A DNA stretch of 64,000 nucleotides from CAXBCP01 sp963974055 (lineage in GTDB: Bacteria; Pseudomonadota; Alphaproteobacteria; MPNO01; UBA830), in the NCBI GenBank assembly GCA_963974055.1, contig CAXBCP010000011.1:62001-126000 (forward strand). Reading direction: 5' to 3'. The translations under genes and the position numbers were made by a program. This document shows, one piece after another, positions 51,478 through 59,762 of this stretch. Every line of letters starts with the position of its first letter. Position 1 is the stretch's first letter. The notes under the pieces were generated by a model. It saw only the letters and a list, made by a program, of their open reading frames with translations, was not told the origin of the DNA and searched no databases.

Positions 51478-53535
51478 ATGACAAACGATCAGTATCGCAT
51501 CGGCATCGATGTCGGCGGCACGTTTACGGATATCGTCCGGCTGAACACCCGGACCGGCGCCCTCGACTCGGCGAAGGTCCCGACGGATTACGACGACCCG
51601 GTCGCGCCGATGCTGGCGGGGATCGCCCTGTTCGACGGCGGCATGGCGGGCATATCCACGCTCCGCCACGCAACGACCCTGGCGACCAACGCGGTGATCG
51701 AGAACAAGCTGCCGCCCGGCGCGCTGCTGACCACCAAGGGGTTTCGCGACGTGCTCGATATCGGGCGCATCCAGCGGCCCGAAGCCGGGATATACGATTT
51801 CAATATCGACAATCCCCAGCCCCTGATCGACCGCGCGCTGCGCCTCGAAGTGATTGAGCGGATCGGCGCACACGGTGAAATCGTGGTGCCGCTGGACGAG
51901 GATGCGCTGCGCGCCACGCTCCGTTCGCTGTCTTCAGATGATATCTCATCAATCGCCGTTAGTTGTCTGTTTTCATTCGTTAATCCGGATAATGAAAAAC
52001 GTATTGCTGAGATTGTGCATGAAGAGCTGCGCGGGGTGTATGTATCGGTCTCGTCCGACGTGTCGCCGGAAATCCGGGAATTCGAACGCACCAGCACGGT
52101 GGTGCTCGACGCCCTGCTGAAGCCCGTCCTCGCGCCCTACCTGGCGACGCTCGAGGCGCGCATGACCGGCGCCGGGGTGCCGTCGGTCGGGATCATGATG
52201 GCGTCGGGCGGGCTGACCAGCTGCGCCCTGGCGGCGTCGCGTCCCGTCAATATCGTCAATTCAGGCCCCGCTGCGGGCGTCCTCGCCTCCGCCAACATGG
52301 GCCGCGCGCTGGGCCTGGACTCGCTGATCACCATCGACATGGGCGGCACCAGCCTCGATATCGGCGTCGTCGAGAACGGCCGGCCGGTGCAGAAATTCGA
52401 AGGCGAAATCGCGGGCTACCCGCTGCGGGTGCCGATGATCGACGTCGCGGCGGTCGCCGCCGGCGGCGGCTCGCTGGCGCTGGTCGACGGGATCGGGTTT
52501 ATCCAGGTCGACCGGGAATCGGCGGGATCCGTGCCCGGGCCGGCCTGTTACGGCCGCGGCGGCACGCGTCCGACCATCACCGATGCCGACCTGGTGCTGA
52601 ACCGGCTGGGCGACGACCTCGCCGGGCGCGGCGGGTTCGCGCTCGACCGGGGGCCGGCGGAAACTGCGTTCCGGACCGAAATATCGGCGCATCTGGCCAT
52701 CGACGTGCCGACGGCGGCCGCCGGGGTGCTTGAAATCATCCAGGCGCGCATGGTCAAGGCGATCGCCAGCCATACCCTGGAGCAGGGGCTGGATATCCGC
52801 GAATTGCCGCTTCTGGTCTATGGCGGCGCGGGGCCGACCCACGGCGTCGAGCTGGCCGAAGCCATGGGCATGGACCGGGCCGTCATTCCCTACCTGGCGG
52901 GCAATTTTTCGGCGGTCGGGCTGATGCTGTGTCCGTTGCGCTGGGACAGCGCGGCCATGGTCATGCGGGCCGCGGGCGATATCGGCGAGGACGAACTGAC
53001 GGCATTGCTGCGCGGTCTGGACGCAGAGGCGCGCGAAACCATGGCATCGACCGGGGCGGAGACCGCGGGCCTGACGACGCGATGGCACTCCCATATGCGC
53101 TATGCCGGCCAGTCCTACGACCTCGCCGTGGATCTCGATGAGACTTTGGATGAAGATTCGGAAAACAATAAAATCAACAGGTTGGTTGAATCGTTTCATG
53201 CACAGCATGAAAGAAGATACGCCTACCGGTCCGAGGAAGAGACGGTCGAAATCGTCCAGGTCCGCATTTCGGTCCGCGGTGCGGAGCTCGACTTCCCGGT
53301 GCCCGATGCGCCCGATAATGGCGGCGCGGACCCGCGCGCCGGCACCCGGCCGGTCTATTTCACCGGCATCCGCGAAACCCGCGATGCGGCATTCTGGCGC
53401 CGCCCGGGGCTGGCGGTGGGCACGGAAATCGCCGGTCCGGCGGTGATCGAAGGCGAAGGCTCGTCGGCCCTGATTCCGCCGGGATGGGTGGCGACGGTCG
53501 ACCGCTACCTGAATCTCGACGTAAGGCGGGTCTGA
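51478..53535 (+). CDS. hyuA: Hydantoinase/oxoprolinase subunit A (HyuA)
   Basis: A 685-residue ATP-dependent cyclic-amide hydrolase subunit of the actin-like fold. YRIGIDVGGTFTDIVRL at the start and ITIDMGGTSLDIGVVENG in the middle are the phosphate loops, with AAVAAGGGSLALVDG and LLVYGGAGPTHGVELAEAMG further along. The partner hyuB follows after 58 bp. The family hydrolyses hydantoins, 5-oxoproline or carboxylates acetone/acetophenone; the substrate is not readable. Two short stretches (51935-52030 and 53140-53225) are much richer in A+T than the rest of the gene. It is divergent from the thiolase operon. Confidence 0.92.
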   Translation: MTNDQYRIGIDVGGTFTDIVRLNTRTGALDSAKVPTDYDDPVAPMLAGIALFDGGMAGISTLRHATTLATNAVIENKLPPGALLTTKGFRDVLDIGRIQRPEAGIYDFNIDNPQPLIDRALRLEVIERIGAHGEIVVPLDEDALRATLRSLSSDDISSIAVSCLFSFVNPDNEKRIAEIVHEELRGVYVSVSSDVSPEIREFERTSTVVLDALLKPVLAPYLATLEARMTGAGVPSVGIMMASGGLTSCALAASRPVNIVNSGPAAGVLASANMGRALGLDSLITIDMGGTSLDIGVVENGRPVQKFEGEIAGYPLRVPMIDVAAVAAGGGSLALVDGIGFIQVDRESAGSVPGPACYGRGGTRPTITDADLVLNRLGDDLAGRGGFALDRGPAETAFRTEISAHLAIDVPTAAAGVLEIIQARMVKAIASHTLEQGLDIRELPLLVYGGAGPTHGVELAEAMGMDRAVIPYLAGNFSAVGLMLCPLRWDSAAMVMRAAGDIGEDELTALLRGLDAEARETMASTGAETAGLTTRWHSHMRYAGQSYDLAVDLDETLDEDSENNKINRLVESFHAQHERRYAYRSEEETVEIVQVRISVRGAELDFPVPDAPDNGGADPRAGTRPVYFTGIRETRDAAFWRRPGLAVGTEIAGPAVIEGEGSSALIPPGWVATVDRYLNLDVRRV

Positions 53536-53593
53536 ACGAAGGCTTCTGCGATACGATACTTCATGCTTAAATAACCGCCGGATAAGGCAGGAT

Positions 53594-55345
53594 ATGCACA
53601 TGCCCGACGACCGTCTCGCCAATGCCTCCAATACCGACATGCGCGACCGCGTGCAGGCGCAGGTCATTCGCTACGCCCTGGAACTGGTGACCGAGGACAT
53701 GGCGACCACGCTGATGCGCACGGCACGGTCGACCGTCATCAAGGAAGTGCAGGACCTGTCCTGCGCGCTGTTCGACCGCCGCGGGCGGGTGATCGTGCAG
53801 TCCAAGCATGCGCCGATGCTGCTCGCGGGCTCGACCCTGACCATGGCCGAAGCCATGAAGCACATGGAACGCCAGCCGATGCAGCCGGGCGACGTGCTGA
53901 TCGCCAACGATCCGTTCCGCGGCGGCCAGCACATCATGGACGTGATGATGATTTCGCCGGTTTTCCGGCAAGGCGACCTGATCGGCTATGTCGGCTCGGT
54001 CGCCCATCATTCGGATCTTGGCGGCGCGTCGCCGGGCGGCGTCGCCGGCGGCCTGACCGAAATATACGCCGAAGGGCTCTGTTTCCCGTTCGTGCGGCTG
54101 TATATCGCGGGGGAGGAAAACCCCGACCTGTTTGCGATGATCGAAAACAACATCCGCGTGCCGCACAAGACCCTGGGCGATATCCGCGCCCAGGCGTCGA
54201 GCTGTCTGACCGGCATCCGCCGCTATCTCGAAGCCGTGGACCGGTTCGGGCTGGACACGATCGAGCGCACGGCCGACATGCTGATCGCGGAGACCGAAGA
54301 CCGCCTCAAACTGGGGCTCGACCGGCTGCCGGACGGGGAATTCGCCGGCGAGGACGTGGTCGACGACGACGGCATCACCGACACGCCGATCCCGATCCGG
54401 GTGAAAATCGTCAAAAAGGGCCGGGATGTCACCGTCGACCTGACGGAATGCGCCGACCAGGTGCAGGGCAATATCAACTGTCCGCTGGCCACCACGCTGG
54501 CGGCGGTGCAGTACGGCTTCATGATCGCGCTCGACAAGCACGTGACCCCCAACCAGGGCGTGTTCAGCGTGGTCGACATCAAAACCCGCAAGGGCTCGGT
54601 CGTCGATCCGGTGAAACCGGCGGCGACGGCGGCGCGCACCAATGTTTCGCTGAAGGTGCAGGAAGCCGTCCTGATCGCCCTCGGCAGGATGATGCCGGGT
54701 GAGATGATGGCCCCGAGCCATGCCCAGATCAGCCATGTCGCCTTTGTCGGGCGCGACCCGGAAACCGGCCGCGCGTTCAGCTATAACGATATTTTCGGCG
54801 GCGGCTCCGGCGGGCGGCCGACGCAGGACGGGCGCGACGCGCAGGACACCCACATGGCGCGGTTCAAGAACACGCCGACCGAGATGATCGAACACGAATA
54901 CCCGGTGCGGATCTGGTCCTACGAATTGCTGCCGGATTCCGGCGGCGCGGGGAAGTACCGCGGCGCGCTGGGCCTGGCGCGGAATGTCGAGGTGCTGACC
55001 GACGGGGTGGTGTTTTCGCGCTACGGCGACCGCCAGAAAAACCCCGTGCCCGGCGCCGCGGGCGGCGGCATCGGCCGGCCGGGCCGGTTCGTGCTCAATC
55101 CGGGCCGCGGCGACACGCCGCTGAAGTCCAAGGGTGTAGATGCACTTAAAAAAGGCGATATCGTGCGGATCGAAACCCCCGGCGGCGGCGGCTACGGTCC
55201 GGCGGCGGAGCGGGGCGGTATGGCGCTGGCGGCCGATCTTCGCAACGGCAAGATCACCGAAGACTTTATCGCGGCCCGGTTCGGGGCCGGAAAATTACAG
55301 GCGGTGCGGGCGCTGATGCAGGCGCCGGGCGAGGCGGCGGAATAG
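53594..55345 (+). CDS. hyuB: Hydantoinase/oxoprolinase subunit B (HyuB)
   Basis: A 583-residue partner of HyuA. It has LMRTARSTVIKEVQDLSCALFD near the N-terminus, GDVLIANDPFRGGQHIMDVMM, GSVAHHSDLGGASPGG, INCPLATTLAAVQYGFMIAL and IFGGGSGGRPTQDGRDA, and ends KKGDIVRIETPGGGGYGPA. HyuAB complexes couple ATP hydrolysis to opening of cyclic amides, or act as acetone/acetophenone carboxylase subunits when a third subunit is present; none is seen. The next gene encodes an NMT1/SsuA-like protein 20 bp downstream. Confidence 0.93.
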   Translation: MHMPDDRLANASNTDMRDRVQAQVIRYALELVTEDMATTLMRTARSTVIKEVQDLSCALFDRRGRVIVQSKHAPMLLAGSTLTMAEAMKHMERQPMQPGDVLIANDPFRGGQHIMDVMMISPVFRQGDLIGYVGSVAHHSDLGGASPGGVAGGLTEIYAEGLCFPFVRLYIAGEENPDLFAMIENNIRVPHKTLGDIRAQASSCLTGIRRYLEAVDRFGLDTIERTADMLIAETEDRLKLGLDRLPDGEFAGEDVVDDDGITDTPIPIRVKIVKKGRDVTVDLTECADQVQGNINCPLATTLAAVQYGFMIALDKHVTPNQGVFSVVDIKTRKGSVVDPVKPAATAARTNVSLKVQEAVLIALGRMMPGEMMAPSHAQISHVAFVGRDPETGRAFSYNDIFGGGSGGRPTQDGRDAQDTHMARFKNTPTEMIEHEYPVRIWSYELLPDSGGAGKYRGALGLARNVEVLTDGVVFSRYGDRQKNPVPGAAGGGIGRPGRFVLNPGRGDTPLKSKGVDALKKGDIVRIETPGGGGYGPAAERGGMALAADLRNGKITEDFIAARFGAGKLQAVRALMQAPGEAAE

Positions 55346-55365
55346 CGCCGGAACAGGAGAACGAC

Positions 55366-56295
55366 ATGAAAAAAATGCGTCTGGAAACAACATCGCCGTT
55401 TCAGGGGCTTGCCGAGCTCGTCGCCGATGCCGAAGGCCTGTTCGCCGAGGAAGGCATCGAGATCGAATGGGTGAAGCGGGCGAATTCGCCGCGCCAGGTC
55501 GATCCGAAGATCACCACACCCGACGGCCTGTCGGCCTTTGCCAGCCACGGCGAGGCGTTCGAGAAGGGCGGCGCCGACATGTACAATGCCTGCGAATGGG
55601 GCAATTACCGCCGCGTCCAGGACACCCAGGCCCGCGGCCGCCAGCTCGGGCGCCGGTCGATCATGGTATGGGCCGGGATCGTGGTCGGCCCGGACTCCGA
55701 TGTCTATTCGCCGCAGCAGCTGGCGGGCAAAATGGTCGCGGTGCCGTATTATTTCGGCACCCATTACCAGACCTACCAGATGCTCGAAGGCTTCCTGCCG
55801 CGCGATCTTATCCGCACCTGCCGCGCGCCCAACGGGTCGGCGGCGCGGTTCGAGGCGCTGATGAACGGCGATGTCGAGGCGACGACCCTGACCGAGCCCT
55901 ACCTGACCCTCGCCGAAAAGCAGGGCTGCCGGATCGTGATCGAGAGCATGTATCACGGCACCGAGGTCGCATCCGACGATATCGACGCCGATACCTATGC
56001 CGCGTTCAACCGGGCGGTGAAAAAGGCCGTGCGGCTGATCAATTCCGACAAACGGCGCTTCATGCAGTATTTCATCGACCGCCACAAAGGCCAGCATCCG
56101 GGCATCGACACCCTGACGGTGGACGATTTCCGCCTGTCGCGCCTGCAGATGGTCGATCCCGCGCCGATCCCGGAGGACGAGCTGCAACGCACCTATGACT
56201 GGATGCGGAGCTGGGGGATGATCGACGAACTGAGCCCCGACGTGCTGGTGGACGTCCACCGCCAGCAGGCCGCCCACGTGGCGGCGGCGGAGTAG
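55366..56295 (+). CDS. NMT1/SsuA-like periplasmic-binding-fold protein without signal peptide
   Basis: A 309-residue protein with a good AGGAGA site. Its fold resembles ABC nitrate/sulfonate/thiamine-precursor binding proteins: FQGLAELVADAEGLFAEEGIEIEW, VYSPQQLAGKMVAVPYYFGTHYQT and VEATTLTEPYLTLAEKQG. No signal peptide or lipobox is present, and no permease or ATPase gene is adjacent. A cytoplasmic role as a catalytic or ligand-sensing homologue (compare THI5/NMT1, where this fold is an enzyme) is possible. It is tightly linked to hyuAB, so it may handle the same compound. Confidence 0.82.
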   Translation: MKKMRLETTSPFQGLAELVADAEGLFAEEGIEIEWVKRANSPRQVDPKITTPDGLSAFASHGEAFEKGGADMYNACEWGNYRRVQDTQARGRQLGRRSIMVWAGIVVGPDSDVYSPQQLAGKMVAVPYYFGTHYQTYQMLEGFLPRDLIRTCRAPNGSAARFEALMNGDVEATTLTEPYLTLAEKQGCRIVIESMYHGTEVASDDIDADTYAAFNRAVKKAVRLINSDKRRFMQYFIDRHKGQHPGIDTLTVDDFRLSRLQMVDPAPIPEDELQRTYDWMRSWGMIDELSPDVLVDVHRQQAAHVAAAE

Positions 56296-56308
56296 GGCTT
56301 TCCGGCCT

Positions 56309-56333
56309 TTCTCTCTCTCTCTCTTTCTCTCTT
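56309..56333. repeat. CT microsatellite tract
   Basis: A run of CT dinucleotides interrupted by one extra TT (CTCTCTCTCTCTCTTTCTCTCT) lies just after the binding-protein stop. Such tracts can vary in length by slippage. It marks the left edge of the tandem-repeat region. Confidence 0.8.
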
Positions 56334-56334
56334 G

Positions 56335-56861
56335 TACGCCCCCGGCCTCGTGCCGGGGGTCCACGGTCCGGCGTGCCGGATGGCGGGCGGGGTGGCGCGA
56401 TCGTGGCGGCTTTGCCTCATCGGCGACCGCGCCTCGGCCCGCCGTGGACCCTCGCCACAAGGGCGAGGGAATAAGGGATTTTGTCGCCAGGGATGCGGCG
56501 CAAAAGGCGGCAATGTCACACGCATATCTACGCCCCCGGCCTGGTGCCGGGGGTCCACGGTCCGGCGCGCCGGATGGCGGGCGGGGTGGCGGTATCGTGG
56601 CGGCGTTGCCTCATCGGCGACCGCGCCCCGGTCCGCCATGGACCCTCGCCACAAGGGCGAGGGAATAAGGGATTTTGTCGCCAGGGATGCGGCGCAAAAG
56701 GCGGCAATGTCACACGCATATCTACGCCCCCGGCCCCGTGCCGGGGGTCCACGGTTCGGCGCGCCGGATGGCGGGCGGGGTGGCGGTATCGTGGCGGCTT
56801 TGCCTCATCGGCGACCGCGCCCCGGTCCGCCATGGACCCTCGCCACAAGGGCGAGGGATTA
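56335..56861. repeat. Tandem array of a 194-bp hairpin-rich element (2.7 copies)
   Basis: Copies start at 56335, 56529 and 56723 with an exact 194-bp period; the third stops near 56861. Each copy contains a stem CCCCCGGC...GCCGGGGG with a 5-base loop that differs between copies (CTCGT, CTGGT, CCCGT), then GTCCACGG near the start with its partner CCGTGGAC (or CCATGGAC) about 100 bases later, and a final hairpin CCCTCGCC-ACAAG-GGCGAGGG. Copies are nearly identical. The ORFs that run through the array are shadows. The element looks like alphaproteobacterial REP-type repeats. It fills the 617-bp gap up to 56912. Confidence 0.88.
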
Positions 56862-56912
56862 AGTTCTTTTATTGGTCCGAAGGCCGTTTTCAGGGACGCG
56901 CGCCCTCGGCGC

Positions 56913-57158
56913 TCACTCCGGCGGCAGAATTTCCTGGGTGCAGACCTGGTCGATCAGGTGGTCACGGCCGATATCCGCCAGATGGGCGCGTTTTTCGTCG
57001 GCCGTCAGCGTCGTGCCGATCCCCTGGGTCATGGCCAGCACCACCGAGCGGTCCCCCATGTCGAGCCAGTAGGACCGGCGCACCAGTTTGCCGGTCTCGT
57101 CGCGGGCAAAGGGGCTGTCCGGCGCGGCGCCGAGATCGGGTTTGTGGAAATTGGGCAT
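56913..57158 (-). CDS. Small uncharacterised protein, 81 residues
   Basis: Starts MPNFHKPDLGAAPDSPFARD and has an AAGGAT site about 10 bases upstream. It is hydrophilic with no signal peptide or cysteine pair; GKLVRRSYWLDMGDRSVVLAMTQG and KRAHLADIGRDHLIDQV give the impression of a small folded domain. I do not recognise the family. It lies between the tandem repeat and the lower-GC patch. Confidence 0.6.
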   Translation of the reverse strand: MPNFHKPDLGAAPDSPFARDETGKLVRRSYWLDMGDRSVVLAMTQGIGTTLTADEKRAHLADIGRDHLIDQVCTQEILPPE

Positions 57159-57265
57159 CGGGTCGGGATCCTTCTTGCGCGGATGTGTCGTCGCGGCGGA
57201 TCATACAGCCCTGTGGCGTATAACCAAGGGGGGACGGATCAGGGTCTGCTTTCAGGGCAGGAGCG

Positions 57266-57320
57266 GACAGGACAGGCTCTGCCGCTGAAGGTCCGCTTTT
57301 AGCCAAAGGCAGACATTGGG
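57266..57320 (-). other. Short interspersed-type sequence
   Basis: GGTCCGCTTTTAGCCAAAGGCAGACATT has the form of the GTCCGCTTT...AAGCGGACAT units often seen between genes in alphaproteobacteria. A similar GTCCGCTTTCGGAGTAGGAGCGGAAG is at 58526-58551. I cannot confirm copy number from this window. Confidence 0.35.
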
Positions 57321-57339
57321 GTAAAATTCTTGCGTCAAA

Positions 57340-57951
57340 TTATGTCGTTACCGATTGTGCCAAATCGCTGAAAACTCGGTTCAGTCGCTGCTGCAGAACT
57401 GGTAATGACAGATAAAATGGAACCGTGAGTAGAACGATCGTTGTTGCCCCTAATCGTTGGGAATTGGGGCCCGACAAACGATCAACATGCCGGAAAAGGC
57501 GAATGATGAGGTAAATGCCTCCCAACAGGATCGCCCAAGTCGTGAAAAACGTTGGAGCGACCAGCCATGGTAATTCTAATAAACCAGCTAGAAGGAATAA
57601 TAATCCCGAGCCCATACCTACGCAGTAACCCCAGATGAATGCCGGGACAGAAAAACTTTGTCTCTGCTCTAACTGATTAACGCTTCTCATAATCATAGGA
57701 ACCCACGCCAATACGAAGAAGCCGCCTGTCAAAAGGAATATTATATAAAACGCCCACGGAGATCGGACTTTCAAGGGCCTATTCTCCTCGCTAAGGGTCC
57801 AGATGTCAGAGATCAGGACTATCGTGAAGAAGGTAACGGCCATCCCTAGCTGCAAGAAAAGCTGACGGGGTTCGTCGTAAAGGTAAAAAGCCGTTCCGAG
57901 TGACCCGAGCCCGCCAACCGCCGCAAAAGCGACGATAACAATCCGCGCCAT
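57340..57951 (-). CDS. Uncharacterised multi-pass membrane protein, 203 residues
   Basis: Six or so hydrophobic segments: RIVIVAFAAVGGLGSLGTAF, LGMAVTFFTIVLISDIW, WAFYIIFLLTGGFFVLAWVP, FIWGYCVGMGSGLLFLLAGL, LVAPTFFTTWAILLGGIYLI and ATTIVLLTVPFYLSLPVL. Its ATG follows directly on the TGA of the next upstream reverse gene (TGAATG), so the pair is coupled. Lower GC than its surroundings suggests recent acquisition. No family is recognised. Confidence 0.7.
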   Translation of the reverse strand: MARIVIVAFAAVGGLGSLGTAFYLYDEPRQLFLQLGMAVTFFTIVLISDIWTLSEENRPLKVRSPWAFYIIFLLTGGFFVLAWVPMIMRSVNQLEQRQSFSVPAFIWGYCVGMGSGLLFLLAGLLELPWLVAPTFFTTWAILLGGIYLIIRLFRHVDRLSGPNSQRLGATTIVLLTVPFYLSLPVLQQRLNRVFSDLAQSVTT

Positions 57952-58170
57952 TCAAAGCAGTTCTCGCCAGCTTCGGCTCTGGATCGCCTCGGCGTCCATC
58001 GACCGGAACCGGGACCAGAGCGACCAACCGACGACGGACGCAACCAGATGACAAAGCAGCCATTGCGTATCGGTAAAGACGTCAGAACCCGCGACAAAAA
58101 AACACACTGCCGCCAAAAGCCAAGTGCAGGCCATGGCGAGAAAGGTCAGAAGATAGCGGGCGTCCGTCAT
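57952..58170 (-). CDS. Small membrane protein, 72 residues
   Basis: Two predicted helices (YLLTFLAMACTWLLAAVCFFVAG and QWLLCHLVASVVGWSLW) followed by a charged tail (RFRSMDAEAIQSRSWREL). AAGG lies before the start. Its stop abuts the start of the 203-residue membrane protein, and a possible 61-residue gene ends 13 bp upstream. I do not recognise it. It may form a small membrane complex with its neighbour. Confidence 0.65.
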   Translation of the reverse strand: MTDARYLLTFLAMACTWLLAAVCFFVAGSDVFTDTQWLLCHLVASVVGWSLWSRFRSMDAEAIQSRSWRELL

Positions 58171-58183
58171 CGCTTGCCCTTCG

Positions 58184-58369
58184 TCATCTTGTGATACTCG
58201 GCAGCCGTCGCGGAATTCGCCGGTACCGTGGCGGGAGCACCTCGACCGAAGAACGCCACGGGTGCCCGATGTCGCGCCCGTTCAGACGACAGACGCTGAC
58301 GACGCGATCATAAGAACGTGTGCCGTCCAGATCGCACTGCACGGCCTTACCCTTCACCAAGTCGATCAT
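58184..58369 (-). CDS. Possible small protein, 61 residues
   Basis: MIDLVKGKAVQCDLDGTRSYDRVVSVCRLNGRD..., arginine-rich at the C-terminus (RYRRIPRRLP). TAAGGCG precedes the ATG and the frame is spaced properly for an operon with the two membrane protein genes. Coding potential is weak because it is short, but it is the only frame of any length here. The 236 bp upstream (58370-58605) hold no feature that I can support beyond an AT-rich stretch near 58390-58450. Confidence 0.4.
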   Translation of the reverse strand: MIDLVKGKAVQCDLDGTRSYDRVVSVCRLNGRDIGHPWRSSVEVLPPRYRRIPRRLPSITR

Positions 58370-58605
58370 AAACGCCTTACCGCCCCTAATTTAATTAACA
58401 TTCGTTAGTTTAAACCGTCAGGAGTGGGCCGCGTACCCCAATTTTTTATGCTGAGAATTGGAATTCTGCACCCTAATTCCGCTCCTGGCTAGAAACGGAC
58501 GAAACCGGTTTGGCGAAAAGACGTCCGCTTTCGGAGTAGGAGCGGAAGTACTGGTGTCTGGACTACCGAAATTATGGGCGGAGCAAAGCCACTCCGCCCA
58601 TTGGT

Positions 58606-59001
58606 TCAGACGTCGATCTTTTCTGCGAGGTCCAGAGCGTCGTCCACTTCTACGCCGAGATACCTGACAGTACTCTCTATCTTTGTGTGGCCCAGAAGCA
58701 GCTGAACCGCCCGCATATTACCGGTACGCCGATAGATCAGCGTCGCCTTGGTTCGTCTTATGGAATGCGTTCCAAATAGAGCTGGGTCCAATCCTATGCC
58801 TGCGACCCATTCTGATAACAGGCGCGCATACTGACGCGTCGTAAGGCAACGGTCCCTTCCGCAATGGCCAGTGAAAATAAAGTCGCCCGGCGTTTTCTGA
58901 ACCGTCTTCAGATAATCATCGACCGCCCGTCGCGTCTGCTCCGTGATCTCGAACTTGACGGGTCGTCCTGTTTTCCTTTGGAGGACCGTTGCCCGGTCCA
59001 T
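58606..59001 (-). pseudogene. Truncated tyrosine recombinase (integrase) catalytic domain
   Basis: 131 residues of a phage/plasmid-type integrase. THSIRRTKATLIYRRTGNMRAVQLLLGHTKIESTVRYLGVE contains the HxxR, the later His and the catalytic Tyr of the C-terminal half. The N-terminal half, with the first catalytic arginine in the usual SKLRGCDL-type segment, is missing: an in-frame TAG lies 8 codons before the ATG and I see no remnant upstream. The remaining KTGRPVKFEITEQTRRAVDDYLK matches the middle of a known alphaproteobacterial integrase type of about 200 residues. It marks the edge of a decayed mobile element. Confidence 0.8.
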
Positions 59002-59762
59002 GGATCGCCCGTTCGAGACAATACCCTAGTTCAAGGACGGAGATTAGTACTGACCTGCTCCCATTTGCTGGACCCATGTTCTGCGTTAGAGGAGCAGATG
59101 GAAGAGTTCGCATGTCTCCTATGGGTCATAACCGGAAGTGTTTTGACATCGACCGGATGTCCGCTGTCGGGGGTGGACCCGACGTCGTTACTGCGGGGCG
59201 ATAAGTCGCATTCTGCGCCGGCATCGCCGTGCGGCGGCGCTTTATCGTCATCCCGATCTCCGGTCCGGGGCCCGGTTTGGTGCAGACGCGGGACTCCGCC
59301 CCACGGCATGTGCTGCATTCAGTCCATATGTTGCTTTTTTGTTCTCTTTGTGATAGGCTTTGCTGTTGACTGCACCGGCATGAACGGCGGGAGGAGGCCT
59401 GCAATTTGAGCACCGGAAACGGGAGTCCGGCAACGCGATACGTGTGTGCCGCAACCGGGCGGGCGGCGATACGCCCGGACACCGCGCAACCGTCCCGTCC
59501 CTTCGGGTGCATGGGGTTGTTTTCCGAATTTTGCGAAGACGGCGTCGCAGGCGGCGGGTGCAGGCAGCGGGAAATCGTCCCGGTCGTCCTGCCCTTTGGG
59601 TGCATGGGGTTGTTTTGCAAGTTTGCCGGCGGCGGCGCAGGCGGCGCCCCCAGTGCCGCGAAGCCGTCCCATCCCTTTGGGTGCATGGGGTTGTTTTTCA
59701 AGTTTGTCGAACGCAGCGTCGCCGGATAGTCTGGCGTAAATGCAAACCTGTCAGAGGACTTA
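59002..59762. other. 761-bp gap: no supported gene; remnants and repeats
   Basis: Overlapping open frames on both strands here lack ribosome sites and family signatures. The first part (59002-59400) has mixed composition and may be remnant of the same mobile element. The second part carries three spaced direct repeats (see 59505-59697). The promoter of the Rieske oxygenase gene should be at its right end. Confidence 0.55.
59505..59697. repeat. Three spaced copies of GGGTGCATGGGGTTGTTTT
   Basis: The core occurs at 59505, 59598 and 59679 (spacings 93 and 81), each preceded by CC(C/T)TT(C/T) or CCCTTTGG and followed by an A/T-rich AAGTTT or CCGAATTTTG. On the reverse strand it reads AAAACAACCCCATGCACCC. 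The core is invariant while the spacers are not, which argues for an element with a function or mobile origin rather than recent tandem duplication. Confidence 0.75.

Noticed and set aside
56332..57302. Forward and reverse open frames crossing the 194-bp repeats
   Set aside because: The repeat is hairpin-rich and noncoding in character, and the frames change with repeat number.
59505..59697. Possible CRISPR array
   Set aside because: Only three short repeats with unequal spacers of 62-74 bases, no cas genes and no leader.
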